A stretch of DNA of 64,000 nt from Bradyrhizobium sp. CB3481. Lineage in GTDB: Bacteria; Pseudomonadota; Alphaproteobacteria; Rhizobiales; Xanthobacteraceae. Below the pieces are notes generated by a model. The model saw nothing but the letters and a program-made list of their open reading frames with translations, was not told the origin of the DNA and ran no database searches. A program made the translations under genes and the position numbers. The first letter of the stretch is position 1. Each line of letters begins with the position of its first letter. Shown piece after piece: positions 52,093 through 60,114 of this stretch. The stretch covers positions 2,872,501 to 2,936,500 of the forward strand of contig NZ_CP121647.1 in assembly GCF_029714305.1 (NCBI RefSeq). The letters run 5' to 3'.

Positions 52093-52737
52093 TCACGCGC
52101 CGGCGGCTGCGGCATGCTGCGCCGCCATTTCATTGTCGGCCGCGTTGATGCGCTGGTAGGCGGGGCGCGAGGTGATGCGCTCGGCATAGCGCACGAACAC
52201 GTCCTTCTTCGGCACCAGGCCGAACGTTATCGTCCAGCTGAAGGCAACGCCCCAGAGAATGTCGGCCGCGGTGATGCGGTCGCCGAGCAGATAGGGGCCT
52301 TTGGAAAGCTGCGCCTCGAGCGCGCCGAGCATGGTCTCGTAGTCCGAATAGGGCGATTGCGTCACCGGAGCTGGCGGGTGATTCATGAACTTGTCGATCA
52401 GGGCCGGCTCAAAGGACGCGCCGTAATAGGCGATCCAGCGCAAATAAGGCCCGCGCCTGGGATCGTCGAGCGCCGGCGCCAGGCCGGCTCCGGGAAACAG
52501 GTCGGCGAGATAGATGTAGATCGCGACCTGCTCCGTCACCAGCGCCTCGCCATGGCGGATCGCCGGCACTTTGCCGAGCGGGTTGACAGCGAGATAGCCG
52601 GGCTGCCGCTGCTCGCCCGCCTTCATGTTGAGAACATGGAGATCGTAGGGGGCTCCCAGTTCTTCCAGCAACACCCGCGTGCCCGTGGCGCGTGTCTGGG
52701 GCGAATAATACAGGGTGATGCGGTCGGATTTGGTCAT
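52093..52737 (-). CDS. Glutathione S-transferase family protein
   Basis: A 214-residue cytosolic GST. The N-terminal thioredoxin-like domain has ITLYYSPQTRATGTRVLLEELGAPYDLHVLN, NPLGKVPAIRHGEALVTEQVAIYIYLAD (cis-Pro and the glutathione-binding ESxAI-like loop). The C-terminal helical domain has the capping motif ITAADILWGVAFSW. The catalytic residue is probably one of the N-terminal Ser/Tyr residues. AAGGAG precedes 52737. It is divergent from a WYL regulator across an 87-bp gap with a perfect palindrome, which should control it. Confidence 0.9.
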   Translation of the reverse strand: MTKSDRITLYYSPQTRATGTRVLLEELGAPYDLHVLNMKAGEQRQPGYLAVNPLGKVPAIRHGEALVTEQVAIYIYLADLFPGAGLAPALDDPRRGPYLRWIAYYGASFEPALIDKFMNHPPAPVTQSPYSDYETMLGALEAQLSKGPYLLGDRITAADILWGVAFSWTITFGLVPKKDVFVRYAERITSRPAYQRINAADNEMAAQHAAAAGA

Positions 52738-52785
52738 CGGCGGTCTCCTTAAGCTGCCTTCGGTCGGGCCCCTTCTATGCCAGCC

Positions 52786-52812
52786 CATACCTGACATCCT
52801 GTGTCAGGTATG
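52786..52812. promoter_or_regulatory. Perfect 11-bp palindrome, predicted operator of the WYL regulator
   Basis: CATACCTGACA (52786-52796) and TGTCAGGTATG (52802-52812) are exact inverse complements with a 5-base centre TCCTG. The site sits in the 87-bp divergent promoter of the GST and WYL-regulator genes, overlapping the likely promoter of both. It ends 13 bp before the regulator start, consistent with repression and autoregulation. Confidence 0.75.
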
Positions 52813-52824
52813 GTTTAAGGGGCC

Positions 52825-53847
52825 ATGCGCGCGAGCCGATTGCTTTCCATCCTCACCACCCTGCAGGCCCGGGGGCGGATCACCGCGCCCGAGCTGGCGG
52901 AAGCCTGCGAGGTATCGGTCCGCACCATCTATCGGGACATCGATGCGCTCGCGGCCGCCGGCATCCCTGTCTACGCGGACCGCGGCGCGGAAGGCGGCTA
53001 CCGCCTGCTCGACGGCTACCGCGTGCGGCTGAACGGATTGTCGCCGCCGGAGGCCGAAGCGCTGTTCATGGCGGGACTGCCGGGCCCTGCCGCTGCGCTT
53101 GGTCTCGATGCGGCGATGATGGCGGCGCAGAACAAGGTGATGGCGGCGCTGCCGGCGAACTTGCGCGAAAACGCCGGGCGCATGCAGGAGCGTTTCTATC
53201 TCGACGCGCCAAGCTGGTTCGGCGAGGCCGAGGAGCCAGTGCATCTGCGCGCGATTGCGGGCGCGCTATTGCGCGAACGTCTCATCAAGATTCGCTATCG
53301 GAGCTGGCGGGCGGAAAAGCAGCGCCGCGTCGCACCGCTCGGCCTCGTGCTGAAAGGCGGCAGCTGGTATCTCGCCGGCAGTGTCGATGGCAGCGTGCGC
53401 ACCTACCGTGTCGCGCGGATTCTGGATTGCAGCGTTCTGGATGAACCTTTCGTCCGCCCCACAGATTTCGATCTCGCCGCCTATTGGCAGGCCGCGACGC
53501 TGCGGCTCGAGGCCGAACTCCATCCGAGCACCGTCACCCTGCGGCTGTCACCGTTTGGCGTCAAACTGCTCAATGCCTTGAGCCCGCCTTATGTAAAGGC
53601 GCGCATGCGTATCGAAGACGCTCCCGATAGCGACGGCTGGCGCATCGCCGTGCTCCCGATCGGAAAGACCGTATGGCATGCGGCAACCGAGCTGCTGCGT
53701 TTCGGCGCCGAGGCGGAGGTGCTGGAGCCGGCCGAGCTGCGCGAGAAGATGGCGGAGATCGCGCAGGCGATGGCCGCGCGCTATCACGGTGGAAGGGCTG
53801 CTGGACCAGCGTCGGAGAGCCTCGCGCCGCCGATCGCATCGAGCTGA
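52825..53847 (+). CDS. WYL-domain transcriptional regulator (YafY/DeoR-like HTH)
   Basis: A 340-residue regulator. It has an N-terminal HTH_11 winged helix (MRASRLLSILTTLQARGRITAPELAEACEVSVRTIYRDIDALAAAGIPVYADRGAEGGYRLLDGYRV, residues 1-68) and a WYL domain from about 140 to 220 (LIKIRYRSWRAEKQRRVAPLGLVLKGGSWYLAGSVDGSVRTYRVARI). A WCX C-terminal domain follows. Such proteins bind small ligands or single-stranded nucleic acid through the WYL domain. Divergent GST suggests it senses an electrophile or other GST substrate. No WYL-linked defence genes are near. Confidence 0.9.
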   Translation: MRASRLLSILTTLQARGRITAPELAEACEVSVRTIYRDIDALAAAGIPVYADRGAEGGYRLLDGYRVRLNGLSPPEAEALFMAGLPGPAAALGLDAAMMAAQNKVMAALPANLRENAGRMQERFYLDAPSWFGEAEEPVHLRAIAGALLRERLIKIRYRSWRAEKQRRVAPLGLVLKGGSWYLAGSVDGSVRTYRVARILDCSVLDEPFVRPTDFDLAAYWQAATLRLEAELHPSTVTLRLSPFGVKLLNALSPPYVKARMRIEDAPDSDGWRIAVLPIGKTVWHAATELLRFGAEAEVLEPAELREKMAEIAQAMAARYHGGRAAGPASESLAPPIASS

Positions 53848-53909
53848 CCGAAGCAGCCAAAAGCATGATGATTTTTGGCTAGATCGATTTGGCCGGAGAC
53901 GGTGCTTCA

Positions 53910-54026
53910 CCTCTCCCGCTTGCGGGGGAGGTCGGCGCGAAGCGCCGGGTGGGGGCTCTCTCCACTCGGGCAGTGTCGCGTGCGGAGACACCCCCACCCC
54001 AACCCTCCCCCGCAAGCGGGAGAGGG
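53910..54026. repeat. Dispersed inverted-repeat element of Bradyrhizobium type
   Basis: The left end reads CCTCTCCCGCTTGCGGGGGA and the right end is its near inverse complement, CCTCCCCCGCAAGCGGGAGAGG (54004-54025). The inner parts (GGGTGGGGG and CCCCCACCCC) also pair. This roughly 117-bp element, containing GCGCGAAGCGCC, is a familiar high-copy intergenic sequence in Bradyrhizobium and Rhodopseudomonas genomes. It separates the WYL-regulator and Lrp genes, which converge here, and could end transcription from both. Confidence 0.8.
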
Positions 54027-54072
54027 GGCGCACCTTCTTCGTGGTCGCAATCAAACCTAATTCCATCAAGTT

Positions 54073-54546
54073 CTAGCGCCGCAAAGCCGTCTCGGGAATG
54101 GCGCGGCGTACCACCTCGCGCATCGCAAAGCTGGAATGGATGCGCGCCACACCGGGCATGCGTGAAAGATGCTGCTTGTGGATGCGCTCGAAATCCGCGA
54201 TGTCGCGGGCAATCACCTGCAAATGATAATCGTCGCTGCCCGACATCAGGTGGCAGGACACGACGTCGGGGCAGCGCGCGATGGCGGCTTCGAACGCGGC
54301 GAGGTAGTCCTCGCTCTGCTTTTCCAGCGTGATAGTGACGACAACGGTCGTGACCAGCCCGAGCGCGGTCGGTTCGAGATCGGCGCGATAGCCCCGGATG
54401 ATCCCACTTTCCTCGAGCTGACGGATGCGGCGCGCGCAGGCCGTTGGCGATAGGCCGACCTTTTCGGCGAGCTCGATCTGGCTTGCCCGGGCGTCGGCGA
54501 GCAGCTCGCTTAGAATCCGTAAATCAATGCGATCCAGCTCGGTCAC
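54073..54546 (-). CDS. Lrp/AsnC-family regulator, probable regulator of alanine dehydrogenase
   Basis: A 157-residue regulator with an N-terminal HTH (ELDRIDLRILSELLADARASQIELAEKVGLSPTACARRIRQLEESGIIRGY) and a C-terminal RAM/AsnC ligand domain (TTVVVTITLEKQSEDYLAAFEAAIARCPDVVSCHLMSGSDDYHLQVIARD). It is divergent from the alanine dehydrogenase gene across 141 bp, the same arrangement as AldR-ald, so alanine-responsive control is likely. The usual sizes and order are intact. Confidence 0.9.
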   Translation of the reverse strand: MTELDRIDLRILSELLADARASQIELAEKVGLSPTACARRIRQLEESGIIRGYRADLEPTALGLVTTVVVTITLEKQSEDYLAAFEAAIARCPDVVSCHLMSGSDDYHLQVIARDIADFERIHKQHLSRMPGVARIHSSFAMREVVRRAIPETALRR

Positions 54547-54560
54547 GCCATAAATCGCTA

Positions 54561-54597
54561 ATTTGTGCGGCTATGGCGCAGAGTATATGCGCAAAAT
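54561..54597. promoter_or_regulatory. Weak dyad in the lrp-ald promoter
   Basis: ATTTGTGC (54561-54568) and GCGCAAAAT (54589-54597) form an imperfect dyad, with GGCGCAGAGTATATGCGC inside it, in the divergent gap. Lrp-type proteins bind such loose AT/GC dyads. Tentative. Confidence 0.3.
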
Positions 54598-54687
54598 GCG
54601 GCCGGCAAGACGTAATTCGCAGAGAAGCGTTACTTGTTCAGACGTAGTTTATTCCTAGCCGGACAATCCGACAGAAGGAGCAAACCC

Positions 54688-55803
54688 ATGCGGATCGGCG
54701 TGCCCAAGGAAATCAAGATCGAGGAATATCGCGTCGGTCTGACGCCGGCCTCGGTGCGGGAATATGTGACGCAGGGGCACGAGGTGATCGTCGAACAGGG
54801 CGCCGGGGCCGGCATCGGGGCAGGCGATGATGTCTACCGTTCGGCCGGCGCAGGGATCGTGGATACATCAGCGGAGATTTTTGCGACTGCCGACATGGTG
54901 GTCAAGGTCAAGGAGCCGCAGTCGGTGGAATGGCGCCAGCTCCGCGAGAACCAGATTCTTTTCACGTACCTGCATCTCGCACCGGATGCCCAGCAGACCA
55001 AGGGGCTCGCTGCATCCGGCTGCACCGCGGTTGCCTATGAGACGGTGACGGATGCCCATGGCGGGCTGCCTTTGCTGGCGCCGATGAGCGAAGTGGCGGG
55101 GCGGCTGGCGATCGAGGCGGCCGGCGCGGCGCTGCGGAAATCGGCCGACGGCATGGGCAAGCTGATCGGCGGCGTGCCGGGCGTCGCGCCGAGCCGGATT
55201 GCGGTGATCGGCGGCGGCGTGGTCGGCACGCATGCGGCGCGAATGGCGGCTGGCCTCGGCGCCGACATCCTCATCCTCGACCGCTCGCTGCCGCGGCTTC
55301 GTATTCTTGACGAGATGTTCCAGGGGCGCGTTCGCACCCGCTACGCGACGCTGGAGGCGATCGAGGAAGAGGTGATCGCGGCGGACGTCGTGATCGGCGC
55401 CGTGCTGGTGCCGGGCGCCAGCGCGCCAAAACTCGTCTCGCGCGCACAACTCGGCCGCATGAAACGCCGCGCTGTGCTGGTCGACGTTGCGATCGACCAG
55501 GGCGGCTGCTTCGAGACGTCGCGGCCGACCACGCATCAGGCGCCGACCTATCTCGTCGACGAGATCGTGCACTATTGCGTCGCTAACATGCCCGGTGCGG
55601 TGCCGGTGACGTCGAGCCATGCGCTCAACAATGCCACGCTGCCGTTCGGCCTCGCGCTGGCGGGGAAGGGCATCCGCGCGCTGATCGAGGATCCGCATCT
55701 ACGCGCCGGCGTCAACGTCCACCGTGGACAGATCACCAATCGCGCGGTGGCCGACAGCCAGAATTTGCCTGCGGCGGAGCCTGAGACGATTCTGGCGGCT
55801 TGA
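54688..55803 (+). CDS. ald: Alanine dehydrogenase
   Basis: A 371-residue NAD-dependent enzyme that interconverts L-alanine and pyruvate plus ammonium. Arg15 (EEYRVGLTP), Lys75 (VVKVKEP) and His96 (TYLHLAPD) match the substrate-binding residues of known Ald. The Rossmann motif is IAVIGGGVVGTHAARMAAGLGADILILD and the late motif is VDVAIDQGGCFETSRPTTH. AGAAGGAG precedes the ATG at 54688. In rhizobia it balances carbon and nitrogen. Length and domain order are complete. Confidence 0.96.
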   Translation: MRIGVPKEIKIEEYRVGLTPASVREYVTQGHEVIVEQGAGAGIGAGDDVYRSAGAGIVDTSAEIFATADMVVKVKEPQSVEWRQLRENQILFTYLHLAPDAQQTKGLAASGCTAVAYETVTDAHGGLPLLAPMSEVAGRLAIEAAGAALRKSADGMGKLIGGVPGVAPSRIAVIGGGVVGTHAARMAAGLGADILILDRSLPRLRILDEMFQGRVRTRYATLEAIEEEVIAADVVIGAVLVPGASAPKLVSRAQLGRMKRRAVLVDVAIDQGGCFETSRPTTHQAPTYLVDEIVHYCVANMPGAVPVTSSHALNNATLPFGLALAGKGIRALIEDPHLRAGVNVHRGQITNRAVADSQNLPAAEPETILAA

Positions 55804-55806
55804 AGA

Positions 55807-56694
55807 TCAGACCTGACGGATCACCCGCTCCGCGCATTTCAGAAAATTGCGGACGAGCGGATTGAGCGAATCCCTCCGCCAGCAAACCGCGACGTCCATG
55901 GCATCGTCGGCATCGAGGAAGGGCCTGAACACGACGCCGGTCGGGGCGCCGAGCTGGGAGCACGCGGGAACGATCGCCATGCCTTCTCCGGCAAGGACGA
56001 GGCTGAGCGCCGAATGCACCGTCTCCACCCGGTTCGCGACGGGCATGCTGACCTGATGCCGCCTCAGGAGTGAGGTGACAACGGATGTCGCGGGGTCTTC
56101 GGCAGGCCAGGGCAGGCTGATCAGCGGACGGCCCTGCAGCTTCTTCACCGGCACCGCCGCCCCGCGCGCGAGTTGCGAACCGGCCGGCATCGCCAGCATC
56201 AACCGCTGCTTCCCGATCGTGGATACTTCGATCTCGCTGTGGCGAATGGCCGGCATGCACAGCGCAACCGTCACGCTGTGATCGAGCAGCCGCGCCTCGC
56301 GCGTCGAGGCGCTCAGTTCGATGAACTCAAGATCGACCTTGGGAAGGGACCTTCGCAGCTCTGGAACGAGCCTTGGCAATACGGCGTGGGCGAGCGCGAA
56401 CATGTAGCCGACCGATAGTCTTCCATGGCGTCCCGCCGCCACCGCGCGGGCGGTCTCAAAACCCTCGGCCGCCAGCGCCAGCGCCTCGCGTGCGCGCGAC
56501 AGCAAGGCGCGGCCGGCGGCGGTCAGCTCCATGCCCCGCGCCCCGCGGCGAAACAGCGAGGTGCCGACTTCCGCTTCCAGTTTGCGGATCTGCACCGACA
56601 GCGGCGGTTGCGCCATGCGCAGACGTACGGCCGCCTGGGCGACGCTGCGCTCTTCGGCGACGGCAACGAAATAGCGGAGACGCCGGAGGTCCAT
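55807..56694 (-). CDS. LysR-family regulator divergent from the amidase
   Basis: A 295-residue LysR protein with an N-terminal HTH (MDLRRLRYFVAVAEERSVAQAAVRLRMAQPPLSVQIRKLEAEVGTSLF) and effector domain from about 90 (LSVGYMFALAHAVLPRLVPELRRSLPKVDLEFIELSAS, LVLAGEGMAIVPACSQLG). It resembles the aromatic/carboxylate-responsive branch. It ends 4 bp from the convergent ald gene and is divergent from the amidase-ABC operon, with an ATAC-N7-GTAT dyad between, so it probably controls that operon. Confidence 0.9.
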   Translation of the reverse strand: MDLRRLRYFVAVAEERSVAQAAVRLRMAQPPLSVQIRKLEAEVGTSLFRRGARGMELTAAGRALLSRAREALALAAEGFETARAVAAGRHGRLSVGYMFALAHAVLPRLVPELRRSLPKVDLEFIELSASTREARLLDHSVTVALCMPAIRHSEIEVSTIGKQRLMLAMPAGSQLARGAAVPVKKLQGRPLISLPWPAEDPATSVVTSLLRRHQVSMPVANRVETVHSALSLVLAGEGMAIVPACSQLGAPTGVVFRPFLDADDAMDVAVCWRRDSLNPLVRNFLKCAERVIRQV

Positions 56695-56698
56695 TTTT

Positions 56699-56719
56699 GC
56701 TATACCGATCTCGTATAGC
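56699..56719. promoter_or_regulatory. LysR-type operator dyad
   Basis: GCTATAC (56699-56705) and GTATAGC (56713-56719) are exact inverse complements around CGATCTC. The ATAC-N7-GTAT core is a LysR-type box. It begins 5 bp upstream of the LysR start, in the divergent gap before the amidase gene, as expected for an autoregulating LysR protein. Confidence 0.65.
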
Positions 56720-56801
56720 TCGGTTGTGCGATGGTATTGGACGGAAAGTCAATCCGAATGTCATCCTCCCGTCGTCGACGCCACCTCGGAGCTTGAGGCC
56801 C

Positions 56802-58229
56802 ATGACTGACGAACTGTGCTTTCTGCCGGCCAGCGAGCTCCGCACACGGATCGCCCGCAAGCAGGTTTCGCCGGTCGAGATTATCAATGCCGTGCTGGCG
56901 CGCGCCGAGCGGCTGCAGGGCGAATTGAACTGCTTCATCACGCTGTGCGGCGATGAGGCGATGGCCGAGGCGAGGAAGGCGGAGCAGGAGGTTATGGCCG
57001 GCGGGCCGCTGCCGCTTCTGCACGGCATTCCCTACACCGTGAAGGATCTCGTCAACACCAGGGGTGTGCGAACGACGTTCGGCGCGGTGCCCTACAAGGA
57101 CAACGTTCCTGACCATGATGCGGTCGCGGTGGCGCGAATGCGGGCAGCCGGTGTCATCCTGATAGGCAAGACCACGACGCCGGAGTTCGGCACCAAGTGC
57201 CTGACGGATTCGCCGCTGTTCGGCCGCACGCGCAATGCCTGGAATGCGACACGCTCCAGCGGTGGTTCGAGCGGAGGTGCGGCGGTTGCGGTTGCCAGCG
57301 GCATCGCGCCGCTGGCCATCGCAACCGATGGCGGTGGCTCGACGCGGATTCCGGCCGCTTGCAACGGCGTGGTCGGGTTGAAGCAAAGCAACGGCGTCAT
57401 TCCGCACAGCCAGGTGCAGGATGCGTTCGGCAATCAGACCTATGTGACTCCGACAACGCGCACCGTCGCGGACACCGCCTTGATGATGCAGGCGATGTCG
57501 GGAGAGGACGCTTCCGATCCGTGGTCGATCGGAGTCCCGCCCGGGAATTTTGTCGAGGGATCGGCGCCGAACGGCGACCTGCGCGGGCGCAAAATTGCGT
57601 TCTGCCTCGCGCCGCTGGGACGGCCGGTCGCGGCCGATGTCGCCGCCGCATTCAAGGTCGCGCTGACCAGGCTGGAAGCGCTCGGGGCCGAAATCGAGGA
57701 AATGTCCGCCGAAGGATTTGAGATCGAGCCGATTTGGCGCGCCATCAACCACACCGCCTGGCGTGCGCGGTTCGAGAAGCTTGCGGCCGATCATGGCGAG
57801 GTGCTCAGCGAGACCTTCATGAAGCAACTGGCGCTGGCGACCAAGGTCAGCGGTGTTGACTATCAGCAGGCGATGTTTGACCGTACCGCGCTGTTCCGGC
57901 GGATTCAGACATTGCTGCAGAGGTTCGACATTCTCGCGATGCCTGCCATCACCCGCACCGCGCTTCCGATCGATCAGGACCTGTTCGGCACGATCGAAAT
58001 CGACGGCCGGGTGTTCAGTGACGTGCGGCCGAGCTGGTTTCCCTGGACCATGCCGTTCAACATGACCGGCCATCCTGCGGTCAGTCTGCCCTGCGGCTTT
58101 GGCGCTGATGGCCTGCCGGTTGCGATCCAGCTGGTCGGGAAATTCCGCGGGGACGTCGAATTGCTGCGGGTCAGTGCGCTGTTCGAGGCCTCGCAAGATA
58201 TTCTCGGCCGTTGGCCGAATTTCGCCTGA
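56802..58229 (+). CDS. Amidase (amidase signature family)
   Basis: A 475-residue hydrolase. The Ser-cisSer-Lys triad is visible: Lys81 in YTVKDLV, cis-Ser in RSSGGSSGGA (about 156) and nucleophile Ser180 in TDGGGSTRIPA. The PLLHGIPYTVKD start, GKTTTPEFGTKCLTDSPLFG stretch and HPAVSLPCGFGADGLPVAIQLVG end are typical. It hydrolyses a C-N bond of an amide, and together with the downstream peptide-type ABC genes probably uses an imported amide or peptide-like compound. The start at 56802 is chosen because the family domain begins there. Confidence 0.92.
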   Translation: MTDELCFLPASELRTRIARKQVSPVEIINAVLARAERLQGELNCFITLCGDEAMAEARKAEQEVMAGGPLPLLHGIPYTVKDLVNTRGVRTTFGAVPYKDNVPDHDAVAVARMRAAGVILIGKTTTPEFGTKCLTDSPLFGRTRNAWNATRSSGGSSGGAAVAVASGIAPLAIATDGGGSTRIPAACNGVVGLKQSNGVIPHSQVQDAFGNQTYVTPTTRTVADTALMMQAMSGEDASDPWSIGVPPGNFVEGSAPNGDLRGRKIAFCLAPLGRPVAADVAAAFKVALTRLEALGAEIEEMSAEGFEIEPIWRAINHTAWRARFEKLAADHGEVLSETFMKQLALATKVSGVDYQQAMFDRTALFRRIQTLLQRFDILAMPAITRTALPIDQDLFGTIEIDGRVFSDVRPSWFPWTMPFNMTGHPAVSLPCGFGADGLPVAIQLVGKFRGDVELLRVSALFEASQDILGRWPNFA

Positions 58230-58271
58230 TATTGCAGATGTGGCTGTTGCCAGCTTGAAAGGATCAGGGAC

Positions 58272-59222
58272 TTGAGCGTCTTCATCTTGCGCCGCTTTCT
58301 GACGCTGATCGCGACGCTCTTCGGCGCGTCGCTGATCATCTTCCTGGTGCTGGATGCCTTGCCCGGCAATGCCGCGCAGATGCTGATGGGCGCCGACGCC
58401 TCGCCCGACGCCGTCCGCGCGATGACGATCAAGCTCGGGCTCGATCAGCCGCTCTATTATCGCTACTTCCACTGGATCGCGGGCATGCTGACAGGCGATC
58501 TCGGCAACAGCTATGTCTATGGCACGCCTGTTGCAGCATTGATCGCGGAGCGTCTTACGCTGACAATTCCTCTGGCGATCATGTCCATGTCCATGACGGT
58601 CGTGCTGGCGCTTGCGGCCGGCATCTATACGGCGGCAAACCACAACAAGCTCGGCGATGTCGGCGTGATGTCGCTGACGCAGTTCGGCATCGCTCTTCCG
58701 AACTTCTGGTTCGCCATCCTGCTGATCCTGCTGTTTGCGGTGAAGCTGCAATGGCTCTCGGCCGGCGGATTTGCGGGATGGGACGACAGCATCATCGCCG
58801 GAATCAAGTCGCTGCTGCTCCCGGCGATCTCGCTGTCGGTGGTGCAGGCGGCGATCCTGGCGCGCGTCACGCGCTCGGCGGTGCTGGAGGTGCTGCGCGA
58901 GGATTTCGTGCGCACGGCGCGCGCCAAGGGCCTCAGCAAGCGCGACGTGTTATGGCGGCACGTGCTGCGCAATGCGATGATTCCCGTCATGACGATCATG
59001 GGCCTGCAATTCGCCAATCTTCTGGCAGGCACGATCGTGATCGAGAACGTGTTCTATCTGCCGGGGCTTGGCCGGCTGATCTTCCAGTCGATCGCCAACC
59101 GCGATCTGATCGTGGTGCGCAACTGTGTGATGCTGCTTGCAGGCATCGTCGTCATCGTCAATTTCGTGGTCGACGTGCTCTATGCGTTCATCGATCCGCG
59201 CATCAAGGTGCATAACCTATGA
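58272..59222 (+). CDS. Peptide/nickel-type ABC transporter permease 1 (DppB-like), TTG start
   Basis: A 316-residue inner-membrane permease with six helices. The family N-terminus FILRRFLTLIATLFGASLIIFLVLDALPGNAAQML follows a TTG at 58272 with AGGGA upstream. Other motifs are LGLDQPLYYRYFHWIAGMLTGDLGNSY and the EAA loop DFVRTARAKGLSKRDVLWRHVLRNAMIPVMTIMGLQFANLLAGTIVIENVFYLPGLGRL. It ends overlapping the next start as ATGA. First membrane subunit of the importer encoded up to 63706. Confidence 0.93.
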   Translation: MSVFILRRFLTLIATLFGASLIIFLVLDALPGNAAQMLMGADASPDAVRAMTIKLGLDQPLYYRYFHWIAGMLTGDLGNSYVYGTPVAALIAERLTLTIPLAIMSMSMTVVLALAAGIYTAANHNKLGDVGVMSLTQFGIALPNFWFAILLILLFAVKLQWLSAGGFAGWDDSIIAGIKSLLLPAISLSVVQAAILARVTRSAVLEVLREDFVRTARAKGLSKRDVLWRHVLRNAMIPVMTIMGLQFANLLAGTIVIENVFYLPGLGRLIFQSIANRDLIVVRNCVMLLAGIVVIVNFVVDVLYAFIDPRIKVHNL

Positions 59223-60112
59223 GCACCCCGAGCGTTCCGATCGATGGTGGTACGGTTACCGTGGGTTCGCGGCCTGCGACCGGCTTCTGGCGCCGTGCGC
59301 TGCGCCATCGCAGCTTTGTCGTTGGCGGCACCCTCAGCATGATGGTGCTGTGCGCCGCCTTGCTGTCGCTGGTCTGGACGCCGTGGTCGGCCTATGAGAT
59401 CGACATGACCGCCAAGCTCAAGCCGCCATCGGCCGCGCACTGGCTCGGCACCGATGTGCTGGGCCGCGATATCGTCTCGCTGCTGCTGGTCGGCGCTCGC
59501 TCCACCATCATGGTCGGCGTCATCGCCGTCAGCATCGGCCTTACCTTCGGGGTGTGCCTCGGGCTGATCGCCGCGGCGCGCAAGGGCTGGACCGAAGAGC
59601 TCATCATGCGGATGAGCGACTTCACCTTCGCATTTCCGGCCGTGCTCTCTGCGATCATGCTAGCGGCCGTCGCCGGGCCGGGCATGGTGACCTCGATCAT
59701 CGCGATCGGCATTTTCCAGATTCCGACCCTGGTGCGGCTGACCCGTGGCTCCGCGAATGCGATCTGGGCGCGGGAATTCGTGCTGGCCGCGCGCGCCTCG
59801 GGCAAGGGCGGTTTTCGCATCACCATCGAGCATGTGCTGCCGAATGTGCTGCCGATCCTGATCGTGCAGGCGACGATCCAGTTCGCGCTCGCCATCCTCG
59901 CCGAGGCGGCGCTGTCCTATCTCGGGCTCGGCACGCAGCCGCCGCAGCCGTCCTGGGGGCGCATGCTGAATGACGCGCAGACGCTGCTGTTCCAGTCGCC
60001 GATGCTCGCGGTCTACCCGGGTGCTGCGATTGCGGTCGCCGTGCTTGGCCTCAATCTGCTCGGCGACGGGTTGCGCGATCTGCTCGATCCCCGGCTGGCG
60101 CGGGAGCGTTGA
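59219..60112 (+). CDS. Peptide/nickel-type ABC transporter permease 2 (DppC-like)
   Basis: A 297-residue inner-membrane permease. Typical motifs are SAAHWLGTDVLGRDIVSLLLVGARSTIMVGVIAVSIGLTFGVCLGLIAAARKG, the EAA loop NAIWAREFVLAARASGKGGFRITIEHVLPNVLPILIVQATIQFALAILAEAALSYLGLGTQPPQPSWGRML, and a final helix NLLGDGLRDLLDPR. It pairs with the DppB-like subunit. The start overlaps the previous stop by 4 bp, and the next ATG is 2 bp beyond its stop. Confidence 0.93.
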   Translation: MSTPSVPIDGGTVTVGSRPATGFWRRALRHRSFVVGGTLSMMVLCAALLSLVWTPWSAYEIDMTAKLKPPSAAHWLGTDVLGRDIVSLLLVGARSTIMVGVIAVSIGLTFGVCLGLIAAARKGWTEELIMRMSDFTFAFPAVLSAIMLAAVAGPGMVTSIIAIGIFQIPTLVRLTRGSANAIWAREFVLAARASGKGGFRITIEHVLPNVLPILIVQATIQFALAILAEAALSYLGLGTQPPQPSWGRMLNDAQTLLFQSPMLAVYPGAAIAVAVLGLNLLGDGLRDLLDPRLARER

Positions 60113-60114
60113 AC

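Noticed and set aside
52825..53847. WYL regulator as a sign of a defence island
   Set aside because: Neighbours are a glutathione transferase, alanine metabolism and transport genes. No nuclease, methylase, reverse transcriptase or other defence gene is present.
53910..54026. The inverted repeat considered as a CRISPR unit or insertion-sequence end
   Set aside because: It is a single imperfect palindrome with no spacer array, no transposase and no target duplication. It fits a dispersed non-coding repeat.
56700..58751. A 683-codon antisense frame over the amidase gene
   Set aside because: The amidase on the plus strand has its full catalytic triad; the antisense product is low-complexity and recognisable as nothing.
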